Positions 55,601-64,000 of a stretch of DNA of 64,000 nt are shown here, one piece after another. A model generated the notes under the pieces. It did no database searches. It was not told the DNA's origin and saw nothing but the letters and a program-made list of their open reading frames with translations. The stretch covers positions 1 to 64,000 of the forward strand of contig WBZZ01001278.1 of NCBI GenBank assembly GCA_019918135.1, read 5' to 3'. Source of the DNA: Paulinella micropora (taxonomy: Eukaryota > Cercozoa > Imbricatea > Euglyphida > Paulinellidae). The translations under genes and the position numbers were made by a program. How positions within the stretch are numbered: position 1 is the first letter of the stretch; each line of letters starts with the position of its first letter.

Positions 55601-57867
55601 ACGACCCGCACGGCCTGCTGCTGGGCGCGCAGCAGTACTTCCTCGGCTACCCGCGCTGCCTGGACACGCCGTGCCCGTTCCGTGCCACGCGGTCGACCCG
55701 GCGACCGGCCTCGTGACCGAGTACCGCGACACGAGCGGCGCCGCCGCCGCCTCCGGGGGGCGGCGGCGGCGGAGGCGAACGCGACGCACCCGTTCGGCAC
55801 GGCGTACAGCGACGCGCCGGGGCTGACGCCGTACGTCGTCGACGTGCCCACGCGCCTGCTGACGGTGTCGCGGGCCTTCCGCGCCCGCGCCGGCACGCCG
55901 CTGTACCTGTTCCAGCCCGTGCCGGCCGGGGCCGAGGGCGCGGGGGCGGCACGGGCCGCGCCGCCCAGTGGCTGGCGCTGGGCGACGACTGGTTCGCGGC
56001 CCTCACGCCGCCGCAGCGCGCCGAGTACCTCGGCCAGTGGGGGGCGCTGGTGCGCCTGCCGCTGCGGCGCGACGGCGCGGCCCGGCTGCTGGACTCGCGC
56101 CGCAACCCCTTCGCGCAGGGCAAGTTCGACCCGCGCGAGGCCGTCGTGTCCGCCGGCCACTTCGCCGCCGAGCTCGCCGTCCCCCCGCCCAAGAGCGCCG
56201 CCGAGCTGCTGGAGGCGCTGCGGGCCGCGCAGGCCCTGCCGCCCGAGGCGCTGGCGGCCCGGCAGTGGCGCGAGTCGCTGGTCCCGCCGGCCACGCGCGG
56301 GCTCGACCTCCGGCAGCTGGACCGGCGCTGCCGCCGCACGGCCACGGCGCAGGCGGGCGGCTGGTGCCTGATCCTGCAGCACTACTTCTTGCACTGGTCG
56401 GCCGAGACCGACTCGGTGCGCCTGTACCCGCGCGAGTGGGAGCTGGAGCTGACGGTGCGCCGCCGCGTGCGGTGGGCGGCGGCCAACGCCACGGCGGCAG
56501 ACGCGCCGCCGCGCGAGCGGGACCCGCACTACGTCTGCCCCGACACCTTCGACCTGGTGGCCCGGCCCGGGGGCTCGCAGTCGCTGGCCGGCTCGCCTAC
56601 GAGCGGGAGCCCCCGGCGCGCGCGCCTGCGCCCTGTCGGTCCGGGTCGAGGGCTGCGCGCCGGCCGCCGTGCGCTGGCCGACGTGGCGCCGTACCAGACG
56701 TACGAGGTGGACCTGTCGGCCTGCGCCGTGCCCGGGGGCGCGGGCGGCCTGTGGCTCGCGTGCCCGGACTACGAGGTGCGGTGCGCCGGCGGGCTGGCGC
56801 TGGCCCCAGCGCCGTCCCCCTGTCGCTGCAGCAGGCGCGCGACAACGCGCGGACGATCCGGGTCGAGCAGCAGTTTGAGCTGGCCGACCTGTATCGCCTG
56901 CTGGGCGAGTCGCTGTCCCGGCTCTCGACCTTCCCACCGGGGCCGGCAACACGGCGGGGCTCATCGACCCCGCGGAGCTCGACGCGGCCGCGCGCGACTC
57001 GCTGCAGGCCTACAGCCTGGCGGACGTGTCGGTCCAGCGGGCGCGCACGTACCTGTCGGGCGTGCAGCTAGCCGCCAACCTCTCGGCGCAGCAGATCATC
57101 GACCGCGCCGACGACTGGGGCGACGAGTACGCAGTGTTGATCGCCCAGGCCGCCAACCGGTCCGCCGAACTCGTCCGCCGCCAGAGCGCCCTGCGCCTGC
57201 TGCAGGGCGAGCTCAGCGATCTGTACCACGAGGGCCTGGAGCTGGCGGACAAGCTGCCGCAGCTGCAGAGCGCGCTGCGCGCGGCCATGGACAACATGAC
57301 GCGGGCCATGTACGACGAGCTGCAGCGGCTGCAGCACCTGCTGGACCTGTACTACTCGCTGCCGCCGGGGCTGGAGCCGGGGACCTGGCCTTGCTGTTCA
57401 ATCTGAGCCGCGATGAGTGCTTCTACGTGCTGCCGCCGCTGCCCGCCGCGCCGGACGCGTGGCCCGACACCGCGCGCACCGGCTCCTCTTCTTGTTTGGC
57501 TTCCGCGGCCCGCGGCAGTGGCGGGGGGGGCTGCTGCTGGGCCTCACGGCGGGGCTCACGGCGTCGGCCGTGGCGTGGGTCGTGCTCTGGGCCGTGGACC
57601 TGGGCGGACACCCGCGGCCGGACGACGGCCGGACCGCCAGTCACTGCTCGGCCACCGCGGCGCCCGGGCCGGCGCCCGGCCGGCGCCGCGCAGCCCCGCC
57701 GCTCGCCGCGGCCGTGCGGTGGGTGCTACGACGACCGCCGCCAGCGAGTGTGGTGGGCGGCTGTTCTCGGCACGCACGGGCTGCTCGTGCTGGTGTGCTG
57801 GCTGGCCCTGGCTCTGTCGTACGTGGTCCGCGCCCGGCGCGACGCCGCGGCCTGGCAGGGCCGCTAG
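52660..57867 (+). CDS. Giant secreted/membrane glycoprotein, several frame breaks
   Basis: ATG 52660 starts a signal peptide (RGRWWWWCLWWGWALGVVAA). The first 510 codons are continuous, with six or more N-glycosylation sites (NATL, NASG, NESE, NATG, NGTE, NASK, NSTN) and long amphipathic helices (about 240-500; LDRVSNSTNELEDALAAMSA). Coding then continues through frame changes near 54195, 54665, 54945, 55690, 55770, 55960, 56605, 56820, 56950, 57385 and 57725, with open conserved-looking frames between. A second helical region (about 57060-57330, LPQLQSALRAAMDNMTRAMY) precedes two transmembrane helices (GLTAGLTASAVAWVVLWAV; VLGTHGLLVLVCWLALALSY) and a short tail ending AWQGR, TAG at 57867. 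The full product is about 1730 residues. The plan (signal, helical ectodomain, Cys pairs, C-terminal membrane anchor) suits an adhesion or membrane-fusion-type surface protein, but no family is recognised. Confidence 0.55.
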
Positions 57868-58014
57868 GCGCTGCCGCTAGGGCGGCGCGCGGGAGAGGGG
57901 GGGCGGGGGAGGGAAGAGAAGAAAGCGGGCCGGGGCTGGTACAAGGGAGGAGGGGGGGGCGCTTTTCCCTGGAGGGGGAAGGGAGGAAAGCACTCCTACC
58001 TCAAAGAGTCGGCC
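57868..58014. other. Purine-rich intergenic
   Basis: G/A-rich, with a 9-G run and CCTACCTCAAAGAG just before the next ATG. The same CCCCTACCTCAAA words precede the mucin-like gene (33379-33390). Confidence 0.4.
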
Positions 58015-59088
58015 ATGTCACGCAGTGGAGGAGGAGGCAAGCGCTGCAAAACCTGTGGCGGCCCCAGTCTCCATATAAGGCACTGGGCCCGGCTACAGCC
58101 TGATGGAGGGGGGCTGGTCCGCCTGCAGCACCCCGAGGAAGCTGGGCCATCGGCTGGCCTCTCGGCGGAGCCACTGGCACACATAGGTGAGCTACAGCAG
58201 CGTTTGCCTCTCGTCCGCTCCTGCACCTAGAGAGTAGCGAACAGAGCTTGGCTGGGATCCTTTCTCGCATACCCTCAACGAATCTGCAGGTACTGCAGGT
58301 AGGAAGGACTGTCTTACAATCAACAATCCTCAGCCCGCTCCCAGCGGTAGGTGCGGTCGTCGCCGACTGCCTCCAGGTACAACATCATTTCTTCGCATTG
58401 GGGCTCGCGCTGGAGGCGAGGGGCTCGGTGACACAGGCGGCAGGCGAGCCCAAGTGGCTCGTCCTGGACGTCAGGCGGGAGGATGTCGCGCCTGCCAGCA
58501 AGGCGGACGAGAACGGGCGCCGGGCCTTTATCCAGCGCTACCTCGAAAAGCTTAGCCAGGGCAGGGTTCCTCTGATTTACAGTGGTTTCGACCTTACCGA
58601 CCTAGTGCTGTTTACGCCAGAGGTGCCACCAGAGGCGCCGCCGGGGACCACGCCGGGGCCGAGCTGAGGCTGGCCCGGGTGGACCCGAGCTGCTGCCTCG
58701 GGTGCTCGGCTCCACGGAGCCGGGGCCCCTGTGGCTGGCCACCGCGTTCGGCGTCCTGGCCAGTGTCCTCTGCTCTACACAGCAGGACCGAAACCACTGG
58801 CTCGCGACGGTCCTAGGGGTTATGGAGGCACAAGACCTAGACGGCGGGTTTGGACACTTACCTAGACATGTGGGCCGCGAAGCCGAGGAACAAGGTGCCG
58901 ACGGGCAACCACTGGCCGTGCGCCACGACGCTGCGCGCTTGGATGCATATATGTCGCTGCTTTCAGTTAGCTCCTGCTCTTTGCCGAGCGAGGGGAAGCT
59001 AGCGGGCAAGTTTCGGGAGCGGGCCGGGGACTGGGGACGGTGGTGCGGGGTGCCAGAATCACTTTTTTTTACTAGAACCGGACAATAG
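58015..59088 (+). CDS. Unrecognised gene, probably spliced
   Basis: ATG 58015 begins MSRSGGGGKRCKTCGGPSL, a Cys-pair start reminiscent of the DUF1152-like gene. A coding-like frame 58380-58667 (EPKWLVLDVRREDVAP; LEKLSQGRVPLIYSGFDLTD) and another 58702-59088 (GPLWLATAFGVLASVLCSTQ; ARLDAYMSLLSVSSC) follow in other frames. Candidate splice signals exist (ATAG|GTGAGC at 58185; CTGCAG at 58289 and 58377), but I could not fix a consistent exon chain. The middle part looks like a globular alpha/beta segment. No family recognised. Confidence 0.35.
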
Positions 59089-59183
59089 TCTGGTTATCAA
59101 TCTTCTGCCCTGGGCGCAGCCCCGCCCTAGCAACGGGGGCGGCGCCCGCTGCGTGCCCGAGCTGCTGCTCCGCGTGGCTGCGC

Positions 59184-60232
59184 ATGCGGCCGCTCCGCGG
59201 GCCGGGGGGCTGTCGTGGTGCACACACTCAGCCGGAGCGGGACGCCAGCGGGGGTGGGCTCACGCAGGGGGCGTTTTCTCTCCAGAGCGCGGGGCCCGGT
59301 TGGCAGAGCACCGCGGGCACCACACCAGCGCGGCAGAGACGGACTCCCTCCCCTGCCGGCGTCTTCCGACGGTACCCCAGCGGGCAGGTGCCCCCACGGC
59401 GTCGTCTACGGCGCCGTACCCGCGCAGTCCGCCGCGCCCAGCCCTTGTCCGGACCGGGCGGGCTGCAGCTAGGTGCGTTCGGCGGGGCCTCCAGCCGTCG
59501 TAGCGCGGCCGCTGGGTACGGCAGCGCTCGGACAGCCTGGGATTCAGCGGCTACAGCGGGGGCCCCTGGCGCACCCCTTGCCAATGCCACCCAGGCCCGC
59601 CTCAGCACGTGTGCGGCCCCTCGGCCAATGCCACCCAGGCCCGCCTCAGCACGTGTGCCGGCCCCTCGGCCAATGCCACCCAGGCCCACACCCTCACGTA
59701 TGCCGGCCCCTTGGCGAATGCCACCCGAGCGGCGCCTGCTCCATCGTCCGCGGGCCCTGCCACTGACAATACGGGCGATGCGAAGAGGCGCAGACAACGG
59801 GACCGAGAAAACAAACGTAACAGGCTGGAAAGAGCTGAAAAAAAAGGCACCTTCGAATGGCTCGGACAAGCAATGTTCTGTCCCACTAAGGAGCAGAAAT
59901 TGCCAGCCAAGTGGAAGATAATGCACAGGGTCTTACAAGAGATAGCAAGCAAAGACAAATCCGGACTTATTCTCCCGGCGCCGCTACCAGAAAACAAAAG
60001 CTCCAAGAAAGAAAGGCAGGCACTCAGAACGCAAAAGGAGAGAGAATTAACAGATGAAATGGCGGCTGTACTGGAAGCAGGCGGTATGCTACAGGAAGAT
60101 GACAAGCACTACGAAACAGGTGGCATCAAAAGGTACGGAGAAAAAGTCGTTTGGGAGAATGCACGGAAGAGGTTCGAGGAGCTGTTTCCGCACGTGAGGC
60201 CCGGGCAGAGTAACCAGAACGGCCTCGCATGA
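59184..60232 (+). CDS. Basic protein with NATQA repeats, one frame break
   Basis: ATG 59184. The N-terminal part is Arg/Gly/Ala-rich. Then come four tandem copies of PSANATQARLSTCAG (45 bp each, 59573-59720). The first copy is 44 bp because of a missing C, so the reading changes frame there. The C-terminal 160 residues (KRRRQRDRENKRNRLERAEK, EWLGQAMFCP, KKERQALRTQKERELTDEMA) are basic, then helical, then acidic. The start of that part looks like a basic DNA- or RNA-contacting helix, as in bZIP-type or nuclear proteins, but no leucine zipper follows. No Met start is nearer. Ends TGA 60232. Unrecognised family. Confidence 0.5.
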
Positions 60233-60327
60233 GGAGAACAAACGATAGCACCCTACCCCTTGGCCACTCGCGCCCGACCCCGGGAGGAAAAGGAAGTCCT
60301 GGTGCTGTGCTGGCAAGACAGCGTCTT

Positions 60328-60334
60328 CTTTAAT
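60328..60334 (+). terminator. Poly(A) signal
   Basis: TTTAATAAAAAAC about 100 bases after the stop at 60232, the expected distance for the cleavage signal of that gene. Confidence 0.6.
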
Positions 60335-60568
60335 AAAAAACAATGAAACTAGCCAGCGCTGCTGTTCTTGCCCCCCCCCCCTTCCCTATATCCCCCGCCC
60401 CGCCTCCTTTTTTCGGTTGCCCGCCCTCGACTTCGTCTGTCCTCTCTTCTTCAGTGCTGCTCCACTTGTTCTGCCGCGGGCCACGAGAAAGAGGGTTTCG
60501 GGAGAAGAGGGAGAAAGAAAAGAGCGCTCTCTCCCATTGGCGAGCCCTGGGCACGCCAGGCAGGACAG

Positions 60569-61327
60569 CTAGCTGGCGCGAGCCCCAGAGCCGTCCCCTT
60601 CGTAGCGCCGGGGACCAACCTCTGTCTGGGGGCAGTCCCAGAGCAAATATCTCTCCCAGCTGGCCGGGTAGTTTGAATCACCGCAGGTGTCGGTGATGAC
60701 CCAGCCGCGAGTTCCCAGCGTCGGCAGGCTCACGCACTGACTGCCCGCGCGGATCTCGTAGTACCAGGAGTTGGCACTCTCCAGGAAGCTGGGCCGAATG
60801 GCAAAGACGTCGGTGGCGGCGCGCCAGGGCACCGTGCCGTCGTCCTCCCCGGTGACTAGCCCGCCCCCGGTAGTAGCCCACACCTTGTGCTGCCCTGCGT
60901 TCGCTAGGAGGTGGTACTGGTCGTTACCCAGTGGTACAAAAGTAAAAAAGGCCGCGTTGTAGCTCGTCGGTACTACCAGACCGCCGGTCAGTGTCCAGAA
61001 GTGCCGGACAAAACCGTCCGGCCAGTAGTAGCGCTCGTCCCACGAGGCTATTCTGGTTACGCAGTCCTGGCACGGCAGGGATGACAGCCCCTGGTACCAC
61101 CCGTCCTGGGTGGGTACGCAACTACCGGGATCCAGGTCGCACGGCGTTAGGCCCCAGGCGCGCTCGTCCGGGCCCCCGCAGCTGTCGGTAGGCTTGTGGT
61201 ACGAGAAACCCCGCGGGCCAGGGTAGCAGGGCGGGAGAGTGCCATTGTAGCCACCCCAGGGGCACAGACCGGGGGAAGCCGTCCAGACGCTGCTGCGCAT
61301 CGCTGGGTAGGTTTTGTGCCCGCCCTG
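60569..61327 (-). CDS. Cys-rich beta-trefoil-like protein, 5' end uncertain
   Basis: An open frame of about 250 codons ends at 60569. A Cys/Pro/Gly/Trp-rich first half (CYPGPRGFSYHKPTDSCGG; SLPCQDCVTRI) is followed by a stretch built like a beta-trefoil (FFTFVPLGNDQYHLLANAGQ; KVWATTGGG...VPWRAATDVFAIRP; SQCVSLPTLGTRGWVITDTC), with the a-strand/WxxF rhythm of fascin-like or ricin-like lectin folds. Even Cys number and Trp/Tyr content suggest a secreted protein, but no signal peptide is in frame. The frame runs upstream to CTTGCAG|GG at 61324, a plausible acceptor, so an upstream exon probably supplies the signal. ATG 61300 is the only internal start. Confidence 0.4.
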   Translation of the reverse strand, partial: QGGHKTYPAMRSSVWTASPGLCPWGGYNGTLPPCYPGPRGFSYHKPTDSCGGPDERAWGLTPCDLDPGSCVPTQDGWYQGLSSLPCQDCVTRIASWDERYYWPDGFVRHFWTLTGGLVVPTSYNAAFFTFVPLGNDQYHLLANAGQHKVWATTGGGLVTGEDDGTVPWRAATDVFAIRPSFLESANSWYYEIRAGSQCVSLPTLGTRGWVITDTCGDSNYPASWERYLLWDCPQTEVGPRRYEGDGSGARAS

Positions 61328-61660
61328 CAAGCACTCGCCACGGTCGGTCTAGTGTGCGGCCCCTCGGGTACGACGGGGCCAGCAGGGGGTGGCGGGGCCA
61401 AGCGGGGCCCCACGGAGCGCTGGCCCCCCCCTCCTTCCCCCCCCTCCCTCCCCACCAGCGCGCGGGCGCCTCTCCCCCCCCTTCCCGCCGGCGCACGGGG
61501 ACGCCCCCCCCCCTGCCCGCGCCCGCCGGCGCGCGCCGGCTCGTACTGGTGCACCCCCCGCGCGCGCGTCCTCTCCCCCCCTGGTGAGGGAGGCGCGGGG
61601 GCGCCGCGGGCGGGCGGTGCGCTGCGGGGCGGCGACACAATTCAGCTGGTCGTAACTCGC
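61328..61660. other. GC/C-run-rich gap
   Basis: C-rich with several runs of 8-9 C. It holds possible 5' exons of the minus-strand gene and the promoter of the next plus-strand gene. No motif seen. Confidence 0.4.
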
Positions 61661-62431
61661 ATGGGACGCCGCCGCCGAGCCTCGAGGCTGGTCCAGCAAC
61701 AGCAGCAGCAGCAGCAGCGCTTGGCCCCGCCAGCCCCAGTACCCGACGACCTACTCTCTTCTCCTGCCCCACTCTCCGCTCCCGTGCTGTCCGCTCCCGT
61801 GCCCGACTCGCTGGCCGCGCCGCCTGCTTCCTGCTGTCCCGCCGTCGGGGAAGTGCACGCCGAGCTCGTGGTGGCCCTGCTGCCCGGAGTGGACGTGTCG
61901 GCGTCCCTGCACACGACGGAGCTCACCCGCGCCCCAGCCCCGGCGGAGAAGCGGCCGACGCTGGAGCAGGCGCTGGACCCTCGTGCCCTCCTGTGTGCTC
62001 AAACTGCTGGCCTTGGCCGTGCGCCCGGCCCCGGGGTCCACCTGGCAGTGCGGCTGGCAGGCCTACCGGGGCGGGCGGCTGCTGCTGCGCGGCCGTTTGT
62101 CTGACAGGCCGCCGCTAGGCCGCGAGCTGCCCGGCGGCGCACAACTGGCCCGTAGGCTGAAGCAGCGCCTGGGCCTGCTGCTCCGTTTCGAGGAGGCCCT
62201 AACGTCGCTGTTGGCCCAGCACCTGAGCGTGCCAGAGGTGTGCGCGCGCCTGCTCGAGGCAGATCCGGAGCTGGCCCGGGCCACGGACCTGTCGTATGCC
62301 GTCTCGGCCGGCGCCGCGGCCACGCGCCGGCCGGCTACTACTAGGTTCCAGCCGGGCTGGGACTTCCGGCGCGCGAGGCCAGGGAACACTTCGGCCCCTG
62401 TCTCCCCGACGGGGCCAGGCAGACTAGTCTA
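61661..62431 (+). CDS. Unrecognised protein with poly-Gln start, one frame break
   Basis: ATG 61661 gives MGRRRRASRLV followed by eight Gln (CAGCAG repeat) and an Ala/Pro/Ser-rich stretch. Coherent sequence then starts (VGEVHAELVVALLPGVDVSA; KRPTLEQALDP). At about 61985 the frame changes by one base and goes on (LKLLALAVRPAPGSTWQCGW; LKQRLGLLLRFEEALTSLLA; LSVPEVCARLLEADPELARA) to TAA 62431, about 255 residues. The C-terminal half is helical, Leu/Arg-rich. No family recognised. Confidence 0.45.
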
Positions 62432-62532
62432 AGGCCTGCAGCCAAGCAGGGGCAGGAGGGCCGTCGTGACTTCGCCGAAGCCGGAGTAGGAGGTAGGGGG
62501 GCTGCGTTTCGCCACGCTGCCCGTGTACAGTT

Positions 62533-64000
62533 TCAGTCAGTCTTTAAAATACCCGTATGCCAGCCAAGAGAAAAAACCGGACCCGGCCGGCGCCGGCCGG
62601 CTAGAGGGGAGGGGGGGGGAGATTGATTGCTAGGTCCGGGCCGGGGCCCGCCGGCCCCACAGAACCTGCCAGCCGGGTGGCGCCGGCCGGGGCCGGCGGT
62701 CGCCGGCCGTGGTGCTTCGGAGCGGGGGGGGTCAGCTCCCTTCCTCTTCCTCCTCTCCCCCGCGGCTCGTGTCCCCGCGGTCCGTATCCCCGCGGCTCGT
62801 GTCCCGCGGCTCGTGTCCCCGCGGCTCGTGTCCCCGCGGCTCGTGTCCCGCGGCTCGTGTCCCCGCGGCTCGTGTCCTCGCGGCTCGTGTCCCCGCGGCT
62901 CGTGTCCTCGCGGCTCGTGTCCCCGCGGTCCGTGTCCCGCGGCCGGGGTCCCCGGCCGGCCGGGGTCCCCGGCCGGCCGTGGTGGGGGGTCCCGCCGCGC
63001 CAGCTCGGTGCACCGGTCCGTCAGGAACGCCAGCAGCAGCCCGAGCTGCGACTGGTCTAGCGACGCGCACACGGCCGCCACGTGGCGCAGGTCTCGTTCG
63101 GTCTGGGCCGCGCCGCCGGAGGGAGTGCAGCGCACCGCGCCGGGCGGCGGGCCGGGCGCCAGGCCCGCCCGCCACTCGCGGTAGTCGCGGACCTGGTCGT
63201 ACCAGAGCTCGTGGTACTGTTCGTCGGCGGCGGCGGGCCCGGCGCCACGCAGCGCGCTGGACTCGTCGCGCACCCAGCCCCACGGCAGCGCGAGGCCCAC
63301 CGGCACGGCGGCCAGCACGAGCACGAGCACGGCGGACGGGGGGGGCAGGTCCAGCAGGCGGTCGGTCCCCACGAACCACGGCCAGGGCGACAGGTAGGCC
63401 GCCAGCGGCACCAGGGCGCACGTGCTCCAGAACAGGGACCACAGCGCCACGTAGCACTCGGTCACGTGGCGGACGTACCACGGCAGCGGGCCCGCCGGCG
63501 GCGGCGTGCGGGCGGCTTCCGCGTCGTCCCCGGCGGCCGCCGGCCCCGGCCGCAGGCAGGAGGCCGACGCGGCCGTGCGCTCCAGCTCCCGGAGGCCCGC
63601 GTCCCCCCACGCGTTCTGGCACAGGCGCAGTGCGACCCGGGCCGCCAGCGGCACGCACAGCAGCCAGGACAGCAGGCTGCCGGCGCCCAGGGCCAGGAGC
63701 AGGCACCCCAGGGCCCGGGCGTCCCAGCGCACGAGCAAGGACAGCGGGCCCGTGAGCAGGGCCGGCACGAGGGCGACCGTGCCCAGCACGCAGCAGCAGG
63801 CCGACCAGCAGCACAGGCGGTCCAGCTGCTCGCGGTAGCACCGGACCAGCGGTCGCTCCGCGGCCGCGCCCCACGCCCGCGCCGGCCCCCAGCACGCGCC
63901 GGTGCCGACCGCCCGGACGGACAGGAGGCAGAAGAACAGGAGGCGCAGCCAGTGCAGGGACAGGTTGCGGCCGAGCGCCAGCCGCCGGAAGTCTCGCTTG
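62533..64000 (-). CDS. Polytopic membrane protein, cut by the right edge
   Basis: The frame is open from the window's last base to TGA 62533, 489 codons visible; the start lies beyond 64000. Hydrophobic helices, in order: LHWLRLLFFCLLSVRAV, a Cys-rich LCCWSACCCVLGTVALVPAL, LGCLLLALGAGSLLSWLLCV, YVALWSLFWSTCALVPLAAY and AVLVLVLAAVPVGLALPWGW. After the last helix comes a soluble part (ELWYDQVRDYREWRAGLAPG; LDQSQLGLLLAFLTDRCTEL), then RGHEPRGHEPRG/DTSRGDTSRG repeats and a basic tail. A five-or-more-pass membrane protein with a cytoplasmic low-complexity tail; transporter, channel or receptor cannot be told. No break in the frame, unlike most neighbours. Confidence 0.6.
   Translation of the reverse strand, partial: KRDFRRLALGRNLSLHWLRLLFFCLLSVRAVGTGACWGPARAWGAAAERPLVRCYREQLDRLCCWSACCCVLGTVALVPALLTGPLSLLVRWDARALGCLLLALGAGSLLSWLLCVPLAARVALRLCQNAWGDAGLRELERTAASASCLRPGPAAAGDDAEAARTPPPAGPLPWYVRHVTECYVALWSLFWSTCALVPLAAYLSPWPWFVGTDRLLDLPPPSAVLVLVLAAVPVGLALPWGWVRDESSALRGAGPAAADEQYHELWYDQVRDYREWRAGLAPGPPPGAVRCTPSGGAAQTERDLRHVAAVCASLDQSQLGLLLAFLTDRCTELARRDPPPRPAGDPGRPGTPAAGHGPRGHEPRGHEPRGHEPRGHEPRGHEPRDTSRGDTSRGDTSRGTRAAGIRTAGTRAAGERRKRKGADPPRSEAPRPATAGPGRRHPAGRFCGAGGPRPGPSNQSPPPSPLAGRRRPGPVFSLGWHTGILKTD
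62755..62960. repeat. 15/18-bp coding minisatellite (CCGCGGCTCGTGTCC)
   Basis: About 13 copies of CGCGGCTCGTGTCC with or without an added CC, encoding the RGHEP / DTSRG repeats of the membrane protein. The 14/15-base alternation changes which peptide is read while staying open. Confidence 0.85.

Overview
The window comes from a nuclear eukaryotic genome, probably that of an alga or another protist. Introns begin with GT (often GTATGT or GTAAGT) and end with AG, one has a TACTAAC branch point, poly(A) signals look eukaryotic, and retrotransposon and DNA-transposon fragments are present. I cannot name the species. No tRNA, rRNA, CRISPR or bacterial-style operon was seen.

The left half (1-26 kb) is AT-rich or balanced and repeat-laden. 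Bases 1-5.9 kb hold several tandem and segmental duplications and no convincing gene. A fragment of a CACTA/TNP2-like transposase lies at 5.9-6.5 kb. From 14.1 down to 6.95 kb, on the minus strand, runs a chain of small exons whose splice phases mostly agree. They form one or two genes for Lys/Ser-rich, coiled-coil proteins, and the introns are packed with GTAT, GATA, GA and TATATG microsatellites. Three of these exons are a tandem exon triplication. DIRS-like (tyrosine-recombinase) retrotransposon fragments lie at 14.3-15.3 kb (gag zinc knuckle plus reverse transcriptase) and 19.85-21.2 kb (linker plus tyrosine recombinase). A decayed, spliced, transposase-like gene sits between them on the plus strand. 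A spliced gene with a SET-domain-like C-terminus occupies 23.2-24.6 kb.

Between about 26.05 and 30.27 kb lies a very large GATA/GACA satellite. It reads GACA/GATA on the left and TGTC/TATC on the right, so it is a kilobase-scale imperfect inverted repeat with a spacer of about 140 bp. It lies at the point where the base composition changes.

The right half (30.3-64 kb) is strongly GC-rich and compact, with long genes on both strands and few introns. In order: the end of an Arg/Gly-rich protein; an unrecognised 460-residue protein; a mucin-like type I membrane glycoprotein; a DUF1152-like protein next to a PD-(D/E)XK nuclease; an SR-rich coiled-coil protein; and an F-box-like gene followed by three tandem paralogous F-box/leucine-rich-repeat genes with a broken copy of the F-box-like gene between them. 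Then come a giant secreted or membrane glycoprotein, several unrecognised genes, a beta-trefoil-like protein and a polytopic membrane protein that runs off the right edge. The F-box/LRR cluster would supply substrate-selecting subunits of SCF ubiquitin ligases, and the two glycoproteins suggest cell-surface functions.

Many right-half genes (the three LRR genes, the giant glycoprotein, the DUF1152-like gene) are open in successive frames but interrupted by single-base shifts, several at G/C runs. They are either freshly broken genes or affected by assembly indels; sequence alone cannot decide.
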